Positions 1 through 7,817 of a stretch of DNA of 64,000 bases are shown here, one piece after another. The stretch's first letter is position 1, and every line of letters starts with the position of its first letter. The stretch comes from RGIG1918 sp964570895 (GTDB taxonomy: Bacteria; Cyanobacteriota; Vampirovibrionia; Gastranaerophilales; Gastranaerophilaceae): the NCBI GenBank assembly GCA_964570895.1, contig CAZMZD010000002.1:327574-391573 (forward strand), read 5' to 3'. Under the pieces are notes generated by a model. The model was not told the DNA's origin. It made no database searches and was given only the letters and a program-made list of their open reading frames with translations. The position numbers and the translations under genes were made by a program.

Positions 1-832
1 TTGCGCTATGGTGCGGCGAGCGGAATGGCCTTGATGAAATTAATGGTTTTGAATTATCCAGCAAACCTGCTATTGAATAAATTTTTGTAAGTTCGACTGC
101 TTCTTCTTTTGTGAGCGGCGGAAGAATTGATGGGAAAGCTTTTGCAAGAAGGGTTTTTCCGCTCCCAGGGCTTCCGGACATTAAAATGTTGTGCCCGCCG
201 GCTGCTGCAATTTCAAGAGCTTTTTTTGCGAGTACTTGCCCTTTAACATTTGCAAAATCAAACTCAAATTCTTCTTTTGCGTTTAAAAAATCTTCAATAT
301 TGTTTTTCTTTGTGGCAAGCGGAGCAGCATCTTTTAAATAGTCAACGACTTCTTTTAATTTTTTGGCGCCTAAAACTTCAACAGTGTCAACAAAACTTGC
401 TTCAGTTAAATTTTCATAAGGAAGAATAACTTTTTTAATTCCAAAATTATGAAGTGACGAAACAATTGCAAGAGTGCCGTTTATCGGGCGCAAATTGCCA
501 TCAAGAGAAAGCTCGCCAAGAAACGCAATTTCTTTGCAATCATTCTCAAAAACCTCTTCTTTTTGGAGAATGCCAATTGCCATTGCAAGGTCAAGGCTTG
601 TGCCTTCTTTTTTAAGGTCAGCAGGTGCAAGGTTTATGACCACTTTAGTTTGCGGAAAATGGTAGCCTGAGTTTTTAATTGCAAGCTTAATGCGCTCTTT
701 TGCTTCGCTCACTGCGGCATCCGGCAAACCTACGATTGAAATTTGCGGAATTGAATTAACCGTGTCAATTTCAGCTTCGATTTTATATGTTTCCAGCCCA
801 ACAACTGTTGCAGATGTGATTTTTACTACCAT
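1..832 (-). CDS. comM: ComM/YifB-type magnesium-chelatase-like AAA+ ATPase (3' end outside window)
   Basis: The reverse strand from the ATG at 832 reads without a stop to the window edge, about 277 codons. Visible are the N-terminal ChlI-like domain (MVVKITSATVVGLETYKIEA, later ISIVGLPDAAVSEAKERI) and then a Walker A motif, GSPGSGKT, inside GGHNILMSGSPGSGKTLLAK, followed by the family-typical FPSILPPL and RPFRSPHHSA. This order is that of the YifB/ComM subfamily; ComM of naturally competent bacteria is a helicase that helps integrate imported DNA, but many non-competent species carry the gene. The start is chosen because a TATAAT hexamer lies 6 nt upstream, implying a leaderless message. The C-terminal chelatase domain is cut off by the edge, so integrity cannot be judged. 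Confidence 0.9.
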   Translation of the reverse strand, partial: MVVKITSATVVGLETYKIEAEIDTVNSIPQISIVGLPDAAVSEAKERIKLAIKNSGYHFPQTKVVINLAPADLKKEGTSLDLAMAIGILQKEEVFENDCKEIAFLGELSLDGNLRPINGTLAIVSSLHNFGIKKVILPYENLTEASFVDTVEVLGAKKLKEVVDYLKDAAPLATKKNNIEDFLNAKEEFEFDFANVKGQVLAKKALEIAAAGGHNILMSGSPGSGKTLLAKAFPSILPPLTKEEAVELTKIYSIAGLLDNSKPLISSRPFRSPHHSA

Positions 833-838
833 AGGAAA

Positions 839-844
839 ATTATA
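839..844 (-). promoter_or_regulatory. -10 hexamer TATAAT, leaderless-type promoter of comM
   Basis: On the minus strand TATAAT is followed by exactly six bases and then the ATG at 832, with no Shine-Dalgarno between. Same geometry as nine other genes here. Confidence 0.55.
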
Positions 845-924
845 ACATAAAATTTTCGCCGACGAATAGACATAATGTTAAACTTTGTAACGTTTGGCTT
901 ATAAATGCAATCAATTCTACGGAA

Positions 925-2544
925 TTAATAGAGTAAATATGCTGTGTGCTTTGCGGGTATGACATATACATTATTCATAATTGATGTTTCGTAATTTTTT
1001 TGCGGATTTTTTTCTAAATTCTTTAAACTTTTAATTACCATTTCGCGTGTTTTAAGAGTTCCGTACGGTTCTTTTTGTGCCAGATTTTTAAAATAAGCAA
1101 GAGCAGGACGCCCTCCGTTTGCGATATAGCTGCAAGTTGCAATTGAGAATGTTTTTTTGGTGTCTTTTGGTTTTCCATCTTTATCAAGCAACTCAACCCA
1201 TTTATTATTTTCTTTGATGTATATTTGCGCAACTTTGTTATCATCTTCGGTAATTTTTCTATCAATTTTTAAGTTGGATGAATATTCAAGGAAATTAGGA
1301 TTTTTTTCGCCCTCGTTTTGCCCTGCAAGAGAAATTTCAAAAATGTTTTTTAAATCTTCAGTCGTAACATTTTTTATTTTGTAAACCTCTTTGTCAACAT
1401 TTACCACATCGCATACATTATAGAAAGTAATAGCCTTGCCTTTTTGCGGTAATTTTTCTCTAAAATCTTGCGTTAGCATTATGCCGATATCAGAATTTGT
1501 CGCCTCTTTTATTGAATTTGCCATAAAAGTTCCAAGCTGCGTTGGTGCAGAATATTCAAAATTGTATTCATCCCTTGTTTTGAAAGTGTGTTGTGATTTT
1601 GCAACAACTTTGTTTAATTCTTGCTTTTTATCAAGAGTATCCTGATAAACTTGGCTAACGGCCAAAGGGTTGCTTATGTTGATGTTTGAAATAACTGATG
1701 GGTTTTTGGTTAATGGTGCGTAATTGTAATTATAACGGTTGCTTTCAAAATCAAGTTTTGGAAACTCAAAACCGTTTTTTGTGCGCTGAACTTCATAAGC
1801 GCATTTTCCGCAAGGGGCAGGGTAGAGCACCCTTGTTTCGCCGTGTTTGAAATCTTCAATGCTGTGCGGATGTCCGCCAGACACAAATTTAATGTTTTCT
1901 ATTTCTAAATCATCTTTTGCATAGTCAAGAATTTCATTTACATATTCATTGTTCACATGCGTCATAAGCAAAATTTCATCTGGCTTTTCTTTTTCAATTG
2001 CAGGTTTGATTGTGTTTTTTAAAATATCTTTAATGGAAGCCATATTGTCTTCTTTTTGATTTTTTCTTTTTGTTTCCGTAAAGCCTGTGATTAATATTTT
2101 CTTCTTTTGCTCGTTAACAATATCTTCAACTATAATATATGGCTTTATAAAATCTTTAATTTCTTCCGAGTTTTCAAACATACTATAAGCTGTTGCGTTA
2201 ACTATATTAATGCCATTTTTGCTAAACCTTTTTAAAATATCGGCGCCATCTTTGCCGTTTACGTCTTTTTTCATGAGCTTTCCTTCAAGCTCAACATTTC
2301 CAAGGTTGAAAATAAGATTGATTTTAGGATTATTTTTATGAAAATTTAGGTATATTTCAGCTTGTTGTTCTAAAGAAAAAATGTCCCCTAGAAAATCGCC
2401 ACAATCGAGCAAAAACACCGGTTCTTTGCTTCTATTCGCCCTTTTTTCAACTTCCGTTAAAACGCCGGCTGTCATAGGAAGTCTGCCATGGGAATCTGAA
2501 ACAGTGTAAAAAGTGCCTTTAAAACTTAATGGGTTAATGTGCAT
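925..2544 (-). CDS. 5'-nucleotidase-like metallophosphoesterase with altered catalytic motif
   Basis: A 539-residue protein with the two-domain plan of UshA-type 5'-nucleotidases: an N-terminal calcineurin-like metallophosphoesterase domain (D17-S-H19, D50 in LLDCGDFLGD, later MTH and SGGHPH) and a C-terminal 5'-nucleotidase substrate domain ending near residue 539. The usual GNHE motif reads G82-N-V84-E, so the general-acid histidine is a valine, which may lower or change activity. There is no signal peptide; instead the N-terminus is MHINPLSFKG, sharing a Ser-Phe-x-Gly element with several other proteins in the window. Family members hydrolyse nucleotides or UDP-sugars, usually outside the cytoplasm; here location and substrate are uncertain. 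A TATAAT box lies about 20 nt upstream of the start. The gene stands alone between comM and tRNA-Gln. Confidence 0.75.
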   Translation of the reverse strand: MHINPLSFKGTFYTVSDSHGRLPMTAGVLTEVEKRANRSKEPVFLLDCGDFLGDIFSLEQQAEIYLNFHKNNPKINLIFNLGNVELEGKLMKKDVNGKDGADILKRFSKNGINIVNATAYSMFENSEEIKDFIKPYIIVEDIVNEQKKKILITGFTETKRKNQKEDNMASIKDILKNTIKPAIEKEKPDEILLMTHVNNEYVNEILDYAKDDLEIENIKFVSGGHPHSIEDFKHGETRVLYPAPCGKCAYEVQRTKNGFEFPKLDFESNRYNYNYAPLTKNPSVISNINISNPLAVSQVYQDTLDKKQELNKVVAKSQHTFKTRDEYNFEYSAPTQLGTFMANSIKEATNSDIGIMLTQDFREKLPQKGKAITFYNVCDVVNVDKEVYKIKNVTTEDLKNIFEISLAGQNEGEKNPNFLEYSSNLKIDRKITEDDNKVAQIYIKENNKWVELLDKDGKPKDTKKTFSIATCSYIANGGRPALAYFKNLAQKEPYGTLKTREMVIKSLKNLEKNPQKNYETSIMNNVYVIPAKHTAYLLY

Positions 2545-2625
2545 AAATAGCTTTCAAAAGTTACATTATATGAAAAACAGTAAAAAAAATTTTTTGCTCA
2601 AAGTGTTGAATTTTTAAAACGAAGC

Positions 2626-2680
2626 GCTGCGTATAAATGCGCCCTGCAGCTTTGTCAGGCAGTGCCTGACCTACGTGCTT
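2626..2680. repeat. REP-like palindrome pair (TGCGTATAAAYGC type and GTCAGGCA type)
   Basis: Two adjacent small palindromes: TGCGTATAAATGCGCC at about 2628 and GTCAGGCAGTGCCTGAC at 2654-2670 followed by CTACG. Both recur, in the opposite order but same orientation, at 20036-20137. They do not overlap a coding region. Confidence 0.6.
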
Positions 2681-2690
2681 GAGAGAATAC

Positions 2691-2732
2691 TTAATTAAAT
2701 TGCAGATAAAAATTTATCTACAATTTAATTAA
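2691..2732 (-). terminator. Long AT-rich hairpin behind tRNA-Gln
   Basis: TTAATTAAATTG...CAATTTAATTAA with an inner AGATAAA/TTTATCT pair makes a near-perfect stem of about 20 bp, two bases beyond the tRNA-Gln 3' end. Position suggests a processing or termination element, although it is AT-rich rather than a classic GC stem. Confidence 0.5.
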
Positions 2733-2734
2733 AA

Positions 2735-2805
2735 CTCCCGAAGATGGATTCGAACCACCGTTAGAAGAGCCAGAATCTTCCGTCCTGCCACTAGACGATT
2801 CGGGA
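2735..2805 (-). tRNA. tRNA-Gln (anticodon CTG)
   Basis: The minus strand folds as a complete cloverleaf of 71 nt: acceptor TCCCGAA/TTCGGGA, D stem GTCT/GGAC, anticodon stem GAAGA/TCTTC with loop TTCTGGC giving CTG, T arm GGTGG-TTCGAAT-CCATC, discriminator G. The 3' CCA is not encoded (TTTT follows). The anticodon reads CAG codons. Confidence 0.93.
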
Positions 2806-2908
2806 ATATACTACAATTATAAAATAAAATTTACATTTTGGCATGAGTTATTTTGTTTTTTGTTTTTCTTTTGCAAACTTTAGGGATTAAAAAAAATAGG
2901 TATTTTTA

Positions 2909-2928
2909 TCTAAGTACTTTTACTTAGA
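2909..2928. promoter_or_regulatory. Perfect 8-bp-arm palindrome upstream of the MuF/M23 gene
   Basis: TCTAAGTA-CTTT-TACTTAGA lies 62 bp before the start of the next gene. It could be an operator or a weak hairpin; nothing else identifies it. Confidence 0.35.
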
Positions 2929-2990
2929 GAAAAAATAAATAAAAGCCTTAATAATGTTTGTTGAAATGAGTGCAAATGGGAAAACATTAA

Positions 2991-3851
2991 ATGAATGAAT
3001 ATAATAATATAATTGAAAAAATATCAAGTCTTCAAAAGCAAATAATGAAAAATTACAACAACCCTGTACTTAAAAATTCTGCAAAAAATAAATTGCTTCA
3101 AAAATATAATCAGCTTGAAGTTTTAGGTAAATCTATTTTTCGACATAAAACACTTTTGCAAAACGGTTTACTTACTGAACAGGACAAAAAATATATTTCA
3201 AATATGGTTTTGAAATGTGGAATAAGTAATTATAAATATGTTTGGCATAGTGAAAACTCAAACAAGACTTGCAGAGAGTGCGCCTCTCTTGATGGAAAGG
3301 TATATAATTTTCAAGATGAAATTCCTGAACACATACATCCTAATTGTAGATGCTGGGTGGGAATTATAGACAATAAAACAAGTAAGCAGGGTAATGAAGA
3401 GATTAAAAATGTGTATCCTCAGGAAAAACCCGAAAACAAAACAAAGGATTGGATTATGCCTTGTAAGGGTGTGATATCAAGTAAATATGGTTTGCGGAGT
3501 GCCCCTAAAAATGGCGCAAGCAGCAATCATAATGGCTGGGATATCAAATGTCCAGTAGGAACTCCTGTTGTTGCAATAAATGATGGAACAGTGATTGCAG
3601 CTGGAGTTGCAAATGGATATGGACAATATGTTGTGATTGATCATGGAGTGATTAACGGGACCCAAGTAACAAGTGAATACGGGCATATATCATCTTGGAA
3701 TGTAAAAGTAGGACAAAGGGTGTCAAAAGGTGAAGAAATCGCAAAATCAGGCAATTCCGGCATTTCAACTGGTCCACATTTACATATAACAATAAGGCAT
3801 GGAAAGTATCGTGGCGTATCAGTTGATCCTTCAAAATATTTGGATTATTAA
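2991..3851 (+). CDS. MuF/phage-head-like Cys-His domain fused to M23 (LytM) peptidase
   Basis: A 286-residue protein in two parts. Residues 1-75 are helical and charged. Residues 80-126 contain C94-x2-C97, then H116-P-N-C119-R-C121, the signature of the C-terminal part of phage minor head (SPP1 gp7/Mu F) proteins. Residues 153-286 are an M23 metallopeptidase: H180-x3-D184, H232 and G-P-H263-L-H265 supply the zinc ligands of LytM-type peptidoglycan endopeptidases. No signal peptide is visible. The start has a GGGA about 9 nt upstream. Prophage-like head domains joined to a cell-wall peptidase are unusual outside a phage; no other structural phage genes are nearby. Its stop overlaps the convergent next gene by 4 bp. 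It may be a phage relic or an exported effector. Confidence 0.75.
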   Translation: MNEYNNIIEKISSLQKQIMKNYNNPVLKNSAKNKLLQKYNQLEVLGKSIFRHKTLLQNGLLTEQDKKYISNMVLKCGISNYKYVWHSENSNKTCRECASLDGKVYNFQDEIPEHIHPNCRCWVGIIDNKTSKQGNEEIKNVYPQEKPENKTKDWIMPCKGVISSKYGLRSAPKNGASSNHNGWDIKCPVGTPVVAINDGTVIAAGVANGYGQYVVIDHGVINGTQVTSEYGHISSWNVKVGQRVSKGEEIAKSGNSGISTGPHLHITIRHGKYRGVSVDPSKYLDY

Positions 3852-4390
3852 TTGCTTCTCGCTCGCTCAACTTGTATACAATATTTTTTTACGATGGCTA
3901 TTTTTTTGTCGGCATATTCTGTTATGTTTACCAGCTTTTTTGTATCAATATTGTTATCTGTAAAATATGGATATAGGTAATCTTTGTAGGTGGCAGAATT
4001 ATCTGTTGCAAACGGTTCGAACTCTGTGTTTAAGTATTTTTCTTGCGTAATTTGCATAATTTTTGTATACAAATCCAAATCCGCAGACGGAATGCGCAAC
4101 TCAGCAATTAAACCCAAATTCATATATTCTTGATTGATATAATTGTCTTTAGATATATTGTTATTCAATAATTTGTTTTTTAATTCTTCTGCTTCTTTGG
4201 TGTAGTTATCAATTTTCTTGATAACAAGAGGATAATTATTATTTATAATTTCTTCTACTTCGTTTTTATATTGAGTCTTTAAGGATTTTGGTATTAAATT
4301 ATTTTGTCGGGTATTTTTGTTTGATTTTAAGTAAACAAAAAAAGAACAAAAAATAAGAACTAAAAATAAAAATATCAATATTCTTTTCAT
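3848..4390 (-). CDS. Hypothetical membrane-anchored protein
   Basis: 180 residues with an N-terminal hydrophobic helix (about residues 4-22, ILIFLFLVLIFCSFFVYL) followed by a charged, mostly helical domain rich in Lys, Asn and Glu. The Cys at position 15 within FCSFF is not a convincing lipobox, so a signal anchor is more likely than a lipoprotein. No recognised domain. The C-terminus overlaps the end of the convergent M23 fusion gene by 4 bp. TAAAAT sits 6 nt before the ATG, so the transcript is probably leaderless. Function unknown. Confidence 0.6.
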   Translation of the reverse strand: MKRILIFLFLVLIFCSFFVYLKSNKNTRQNNLIPKSLKTQYKNEVEEIINNNYPLVIKKIDNYTKEAEELKNKLLNNNISKDNYINQEYMNLGLIAELRIPSADLDLYTKIMQITQEKYLNTEFEPFATDNSATYKDYLYPYFTDNNIDTKKLVNITEYADKKIAIVKKYCIQVERARSN

Positions 4391-4396
4391 ATAGCA

Positions 4397-4402
4397 ATTT
4401 TA
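4397..4402 (-). promoter_or_regulatory. -10 hexamer TAAAAT, leaderless-type promoter
   Basis: TAAAAT, then TGCTAT, then the ATG at 4390 on the minus strand. No Shine-Dalgarno between. Confidence 0.5.
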
Positions 4403-4561
4403 ACACATTTTGAAATTAGTTGAAAATTGCCTTTTGGGTTTTAACAAATGCTTTAATATCATTTCAAAATGTAACAAAAATTTAAGATGGAATTATCCAA
4501 CTAGCAAAAATTTTTAACTTCATGATTTGTACGTCTAAACACATTGTGAGGAAAATGTTAG

Positions 4562-7500
4562 ATGAAGATTAATCCGATTAGCACTAATTTAGTGCAAAAA
4601 ACAAAAACTGTTGGGAAAGTTGTTAATAACAAGGTGGAAAACCCAATTGTGCAAAATAATTTAGTTTTGCCAAATGATTATACAAAACTTGCTTTTGCTT
4701 CAAGCAATTTAAGTTTTACGGGCAACAGACAAGTAAGAAACATGAAAGCTAATTTCACTGCGGAAGCCCAAGATTTATATGCAACAACGCAAAATTTTGC
4801 AAAAAGTATTGGCGCAAAAGAAATTGAAACTTGGCATTTCTACTACAATTCTCTTCTTGCCGTAAAAAATTATATCCAAGAACTTGACGAAGGAAGAGCA
4901 AACTACGACCAAGAAACTCGTTTGAAATTGCCGTTTGAGCTTGAAGCTATGGTGGCTGAAAATTGCACTGCTTTATCAAATGAAAAATCAAGAGCAAAAA
5001 TAGCCGAAGTCATTGATAAGCATATTGAAATAATGCAAAAAGACTTCATCCAAGAAGAAATCAACAAGCCTCAAAGCAAAATCAAGGCGCCTGTTTTATC
5101 TAAGCCGACATTTTCTGAAGAATGCGCGGATGATTTGACTGAAACATACGAATTAATGGCAAGTCAAATGGATTCTGATACTTATTATGACTCATTCTTT
5201 TTCTCAACTGCATACAACGCAAAAGATAAAAAATTAACAAAAGAAGCGTGGAATTTAGTTTTTGACCTTCAAAACGCTCTAATGGTTGATGATGTTGACA
5301 AGAAAAAGAAAAATCACTTGCGTTTTTATGACGAAAAAGCTGATGTTATCTGGAAAAATTTAAGCCTTAGAAATGACGCAATTTGTTTGTATCCGTCAGA
5401 TGATACTGCGTCTTCTCAATATTTAACTTCAAGTTTTATAAATTTAGTGAACAAGCCAAATCAATCTTACAAGGGCATTGATCCTAAAAATACAAATATT
5501 GTGCTTTTGAACAAATATGCAACTTTTGATTATTTGAACAACGCGGTTAAAAAAGCAAAACATGACCCTGAAAACAACGGAAAAACAACGGTATTTATTG
5601 CTGATATAATGGATTTGTTTAAGCCATCAAACGGTCAATTAACCGAAGCTGATGTTAACACTTTGATAAACGAAGCAAATAGCAAAGAAGGCGACAACAG
5701 AAACGTAAGACTTGTTCTTACAATGACTCCTGAAGTTTATTATGCAAACACTCAAAAGGGCGCAGGGCTTGCAAACATTTTCTCTAAATATGCCGTGCAA
5801 ACACTCCCTTCATTAAATGCGTCAGATGCTATTGCATTTTTGACTGATGAAAATGGTATGAAATTCGTTCAAAACGAAGCAAAAGGCGAATTTTCAAAAG
5901 AAGTTATAACAAAAGCTGTTGAATTAACAGCGCAAGACGGCGGAAATTATCCTGATAAAGCGATAAATTTATTGTCCGGCGCAAAAAAATATTATATTGA
6001 TAAAGATGAAATCACAACAAAAGATTTAGAAACTTTTGTTGCCGAAACAAAAAAATTAAGCGAAACATCCGGCGTTGGCGATGATATAAAAGTGGTTTAC
6101 GACACAGGAAAAAGGCTTAGTGACATCGTCGGAAGCCCAATGACACGCGCTGATGCGGAAGCAATTGTTAATCAAATCAAAACAAGAACAATCGGCACAA
6201 AAGGAATTAGTGCATATTTAGATAACGGCACATCATACGGCGGCGGAAGAAGACACACTGCAGAAGCAATCGCAGGCGAAGCCGGAATTCCAATGATAAC
6301 AATTAACGCTCAAGATTTTGCTATTAAAGACATTGATATGTTATCTCAAAATGCTGATTTATCTGAAATGAAAATCAGAAAAATCGTTTCTCTTGCAAAA
6401 GCTCAAGCGGAAGCAAACCCTAATAAAACTGCGATGATATTCATTGAAAACTTTGATAATTTTGCAGCGAACCCGATGTATGGCGTTTCTTCAATTTATG
6501 AGCAAAAAGCGTTCTCGCAATTGTTATCTGAAATGGAAAATGCAAGGAAAAATGATGATGTAAACTTGGTTGTTGTGGGTTCTGTTAATATGCCTGAAGT
6601 GATTGATATGAACATCATGAAGCCATACAAATTCCTTGACTCAATCATTGTTTTCCCGCCTCAAGATACAAACGAAAGACAAGATGTTCTTAATTACTAT
6701 GTAAACAAATTAAATATTGAAGTTGAAGGCGAAACAGACGAAGAAAAACAAAAAGTTATTAACGATTTAGCTGAAACAACAAGAGGTTTCACGGTTGTTG
6801 ATTTAATTTATTTGCTTGAAACTTCAAAAAGCGTTGTGGCTGAAAGAGGTAAAGATAAAATCGGCTCTGCTGATTTTGTTGAAGCATATTTAAGAACAAC
6901 ATCAGGAAGGCCAAACTTGGCATATATTCCTGAAGCAAGAAAGAAAATCGTGACATCGCACGAAGCAGGGCACGCACTCACTTTGCAATTAATGTATGAA
7001 ATTGCCGAAAAACAAGGTATTGCTTGGCACCTTCCAAATAAAGTGAACTTCATAACGCTTGACCCAAGAGCTAACTACGGCGGCGCAATGTATCCTAAAG
7101 GCTCTGAAAATGAAGAATTGAGCTTTGAAGCTATGATTGCTGAGATGATATGCACATACGGCGGTCATGCTTCTGAAAATGTGCTATACAACATGTCCGG
7201 TTCATGGGGCATTACAGGCGATATGGAACAAGCGGAATCCCTTGCAAGAATTGCTGTTTTAGATATGGGCATGGGGCCTAAAACAGGCGTTAGGCACGTA
7301 AGAAGAAACGCTCTTGGCGCGCCTGATGTTTCAAATGAAAAAATGCGCGATATCGAAGCAGACTGCGATGCGTTCCACAAAGGTGCAAAAAATATTGCAG
7401 ATGAAATGATTAGTGTATACAAAGGCTTTGTTGAAGAATTCACAGAAAAACACTTTAGCAAAGTGGGAACAGGGGAATGCCTCGTTTCGTCTGAAGAATT

Positions 7501-7627
7501 TATCAATGAATTAAATGCTTGGAGAGAAGCTCAACCAAAAGAAAAACAAGAAGAAATAAAAGCTCTTGAAAAAGAAGTGCTCTCTGATATTGAAAAATTA
7601 AAAACAGGGGAATATATTAAAAGATAA
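4562..7627 (+). CDS. Soluble FtsH-like M41 metalloprotease with tandem degenerate AAA domains
   Basis: 1021 residues. The C-terminal third is a clear M41 peptidase: H800-E801-A-G-H804 and D887 (in ITGDMEQAESLAR) match the FtsH zinc ligands. Before it lies an FtsH-type AAA module aligned through AEAIAGEAGIPM, but Walker A reads G560-G-G-R563-R564 instead of G-T-G-K-T, Walker B reads IFIEN instead of IFIDE, and the arginine-finger segment RPGRFDR is KPYKFLD. Residues about 310-490 look like a ClpA/B-type AAA lid (ITKAVELTAQ, YPDKAINLLSGA), suggesting a second, also degenerate, module. There are no transmembrane helices, unlike FtsH. The N-terminus has MKINPIS and LSFTG (50-54). Zinc site intact, ATPase apparently dead: perhaps an ATP-independent protease or scaffold. 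Start has GAGG about 10 nt upstream. Confidence 0.85.
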   Translation: MKINPISTNLVQKTKTVGKVVNNKVENPIVQNNLVLPNDYTKLAFASSNLSFTGNRQVRNMKANFTAEAQDLYATTQNFAKSIGAKEIETWHFYYNSLLAVKNYIQELDEGRANYDQETRLKLPFELEAMVAENCTALSNEKSRAKIAEVIDKHIEIMQKDFIQEEINKPQSKIKAPVLSKPTFSEECADDLTETYELMASQMDSDTYYDSFFFSTAYNAKDKKLTKEAWNLVFDLQNALMVDDVDKKKKNHLRFYDEKADVIWKNLSLRNDAICLYPSDDTASSQYLTSSFINLVNKPNQSYKGIDPKNTNIVLLNKYATFDYLNNAVKKAKHDPENNGKTTVFIADIMDLFKPSNGQLTEADVNTLINEANSKEGDNRNVRLVLTMTPEVYYANTQKGAGLANIFSKYAVQTLPSLNASDAIAFLTDENGMKFVQNEAKGEFSKEVITKAVELTAQDGGNYPDKAINLLSGAKKYYIDKDEITTKDLETFVAETKKLSETSGVGDDIKVVYDTGKRLSDIVGSPMTRADAEAIVNQIKTRTIGTKGISAYLDNGTSYGGGRRHTAEAIAGEAGIPMITINAQDFAIKDIDMLSQNADLSEMKIRKIVSLAKAQAEANPNKTAMIFIENFDNFAANPMYGVSSIYEQKAFSQLLSEMENARKNDDVNLVVVGSVNMPEVIDMNIMKPYKFLDSIIVFPPQDTNERQDVLNYYVNKLNIEVEGETDEEKQKVINDLAETTRGFTVVDLIYLLETSKSVVAERGKDKIGSADFVEAYLRTTSGRPNLAYIPEARKKIVTSHEAGHALTLQLMYEIAEKQGIAWHLPNKVNFITLDPRANYGGAMYPKGSENEELSFEAMIAEMICTYGGHASENVLYNMSGSWGITGDMEQAESLARIAVLDMGMGPKTGVRHVRRNALGAPDVSNEKMRDIEADCDAFHKGAKNIADEMISVYKGFVEEFTEKHFSKVGTGECLVSSEEFINELNAWREAQPKEKQEEIKALEKEVLSDIEKLKTGEYIKR

Positions 7628-7649
7628 TTTTAATATATTTAGTCAGATT

Positions 7650-7686
7650 GAAGCAAAAAAGCGCACTTTGTGCGCTTTTTTGCTTC
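7650..7686. terminator. Strong bidirectional-type terminator after the M41 gene
   Basis: Stem AAAAAAGCGCAC-TTTG... wait-free reading: GAAGCAAAAAAGCGCA pairs with TGCGCTTTTTTGCTTC around a CTTTG loop, with a T run in the stem's 3' arm. It lies 23 bp after the stop at 7627. Confidence 0.85.
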
Positions 7687-7744
7687 AATATGCATTAAGT
7701 TAGTAAAAATAATTCCAAACGCATAGTATTTATAGATGATTTAA

Positions 7745-7773
7745 TTGTATTGCCAAGTTAAAAAATGTATAAT
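7745..7773 (+). promoter_or_regulatory. Sigma70-type promoter for the TMEM43-family gene
   Basis: TTGTAT (7745-7750) and TATAAT (7768-7773) with a 17-bp spacer, about 45 bp before the chosen start at 7818. Confidence 0.6.
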
Positions 7774-7817
7774 AAGCGTGTTGATTGGTTAAGTTTAGTT
7801 TTATGAAAGGTTTGAAC

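Noticed and set aside
3477..3870. Short reverse ORFs under the M23 fusion gene
   Set aside because: No ribosome site, and the plus-strand protein has intact catalytic motifs.
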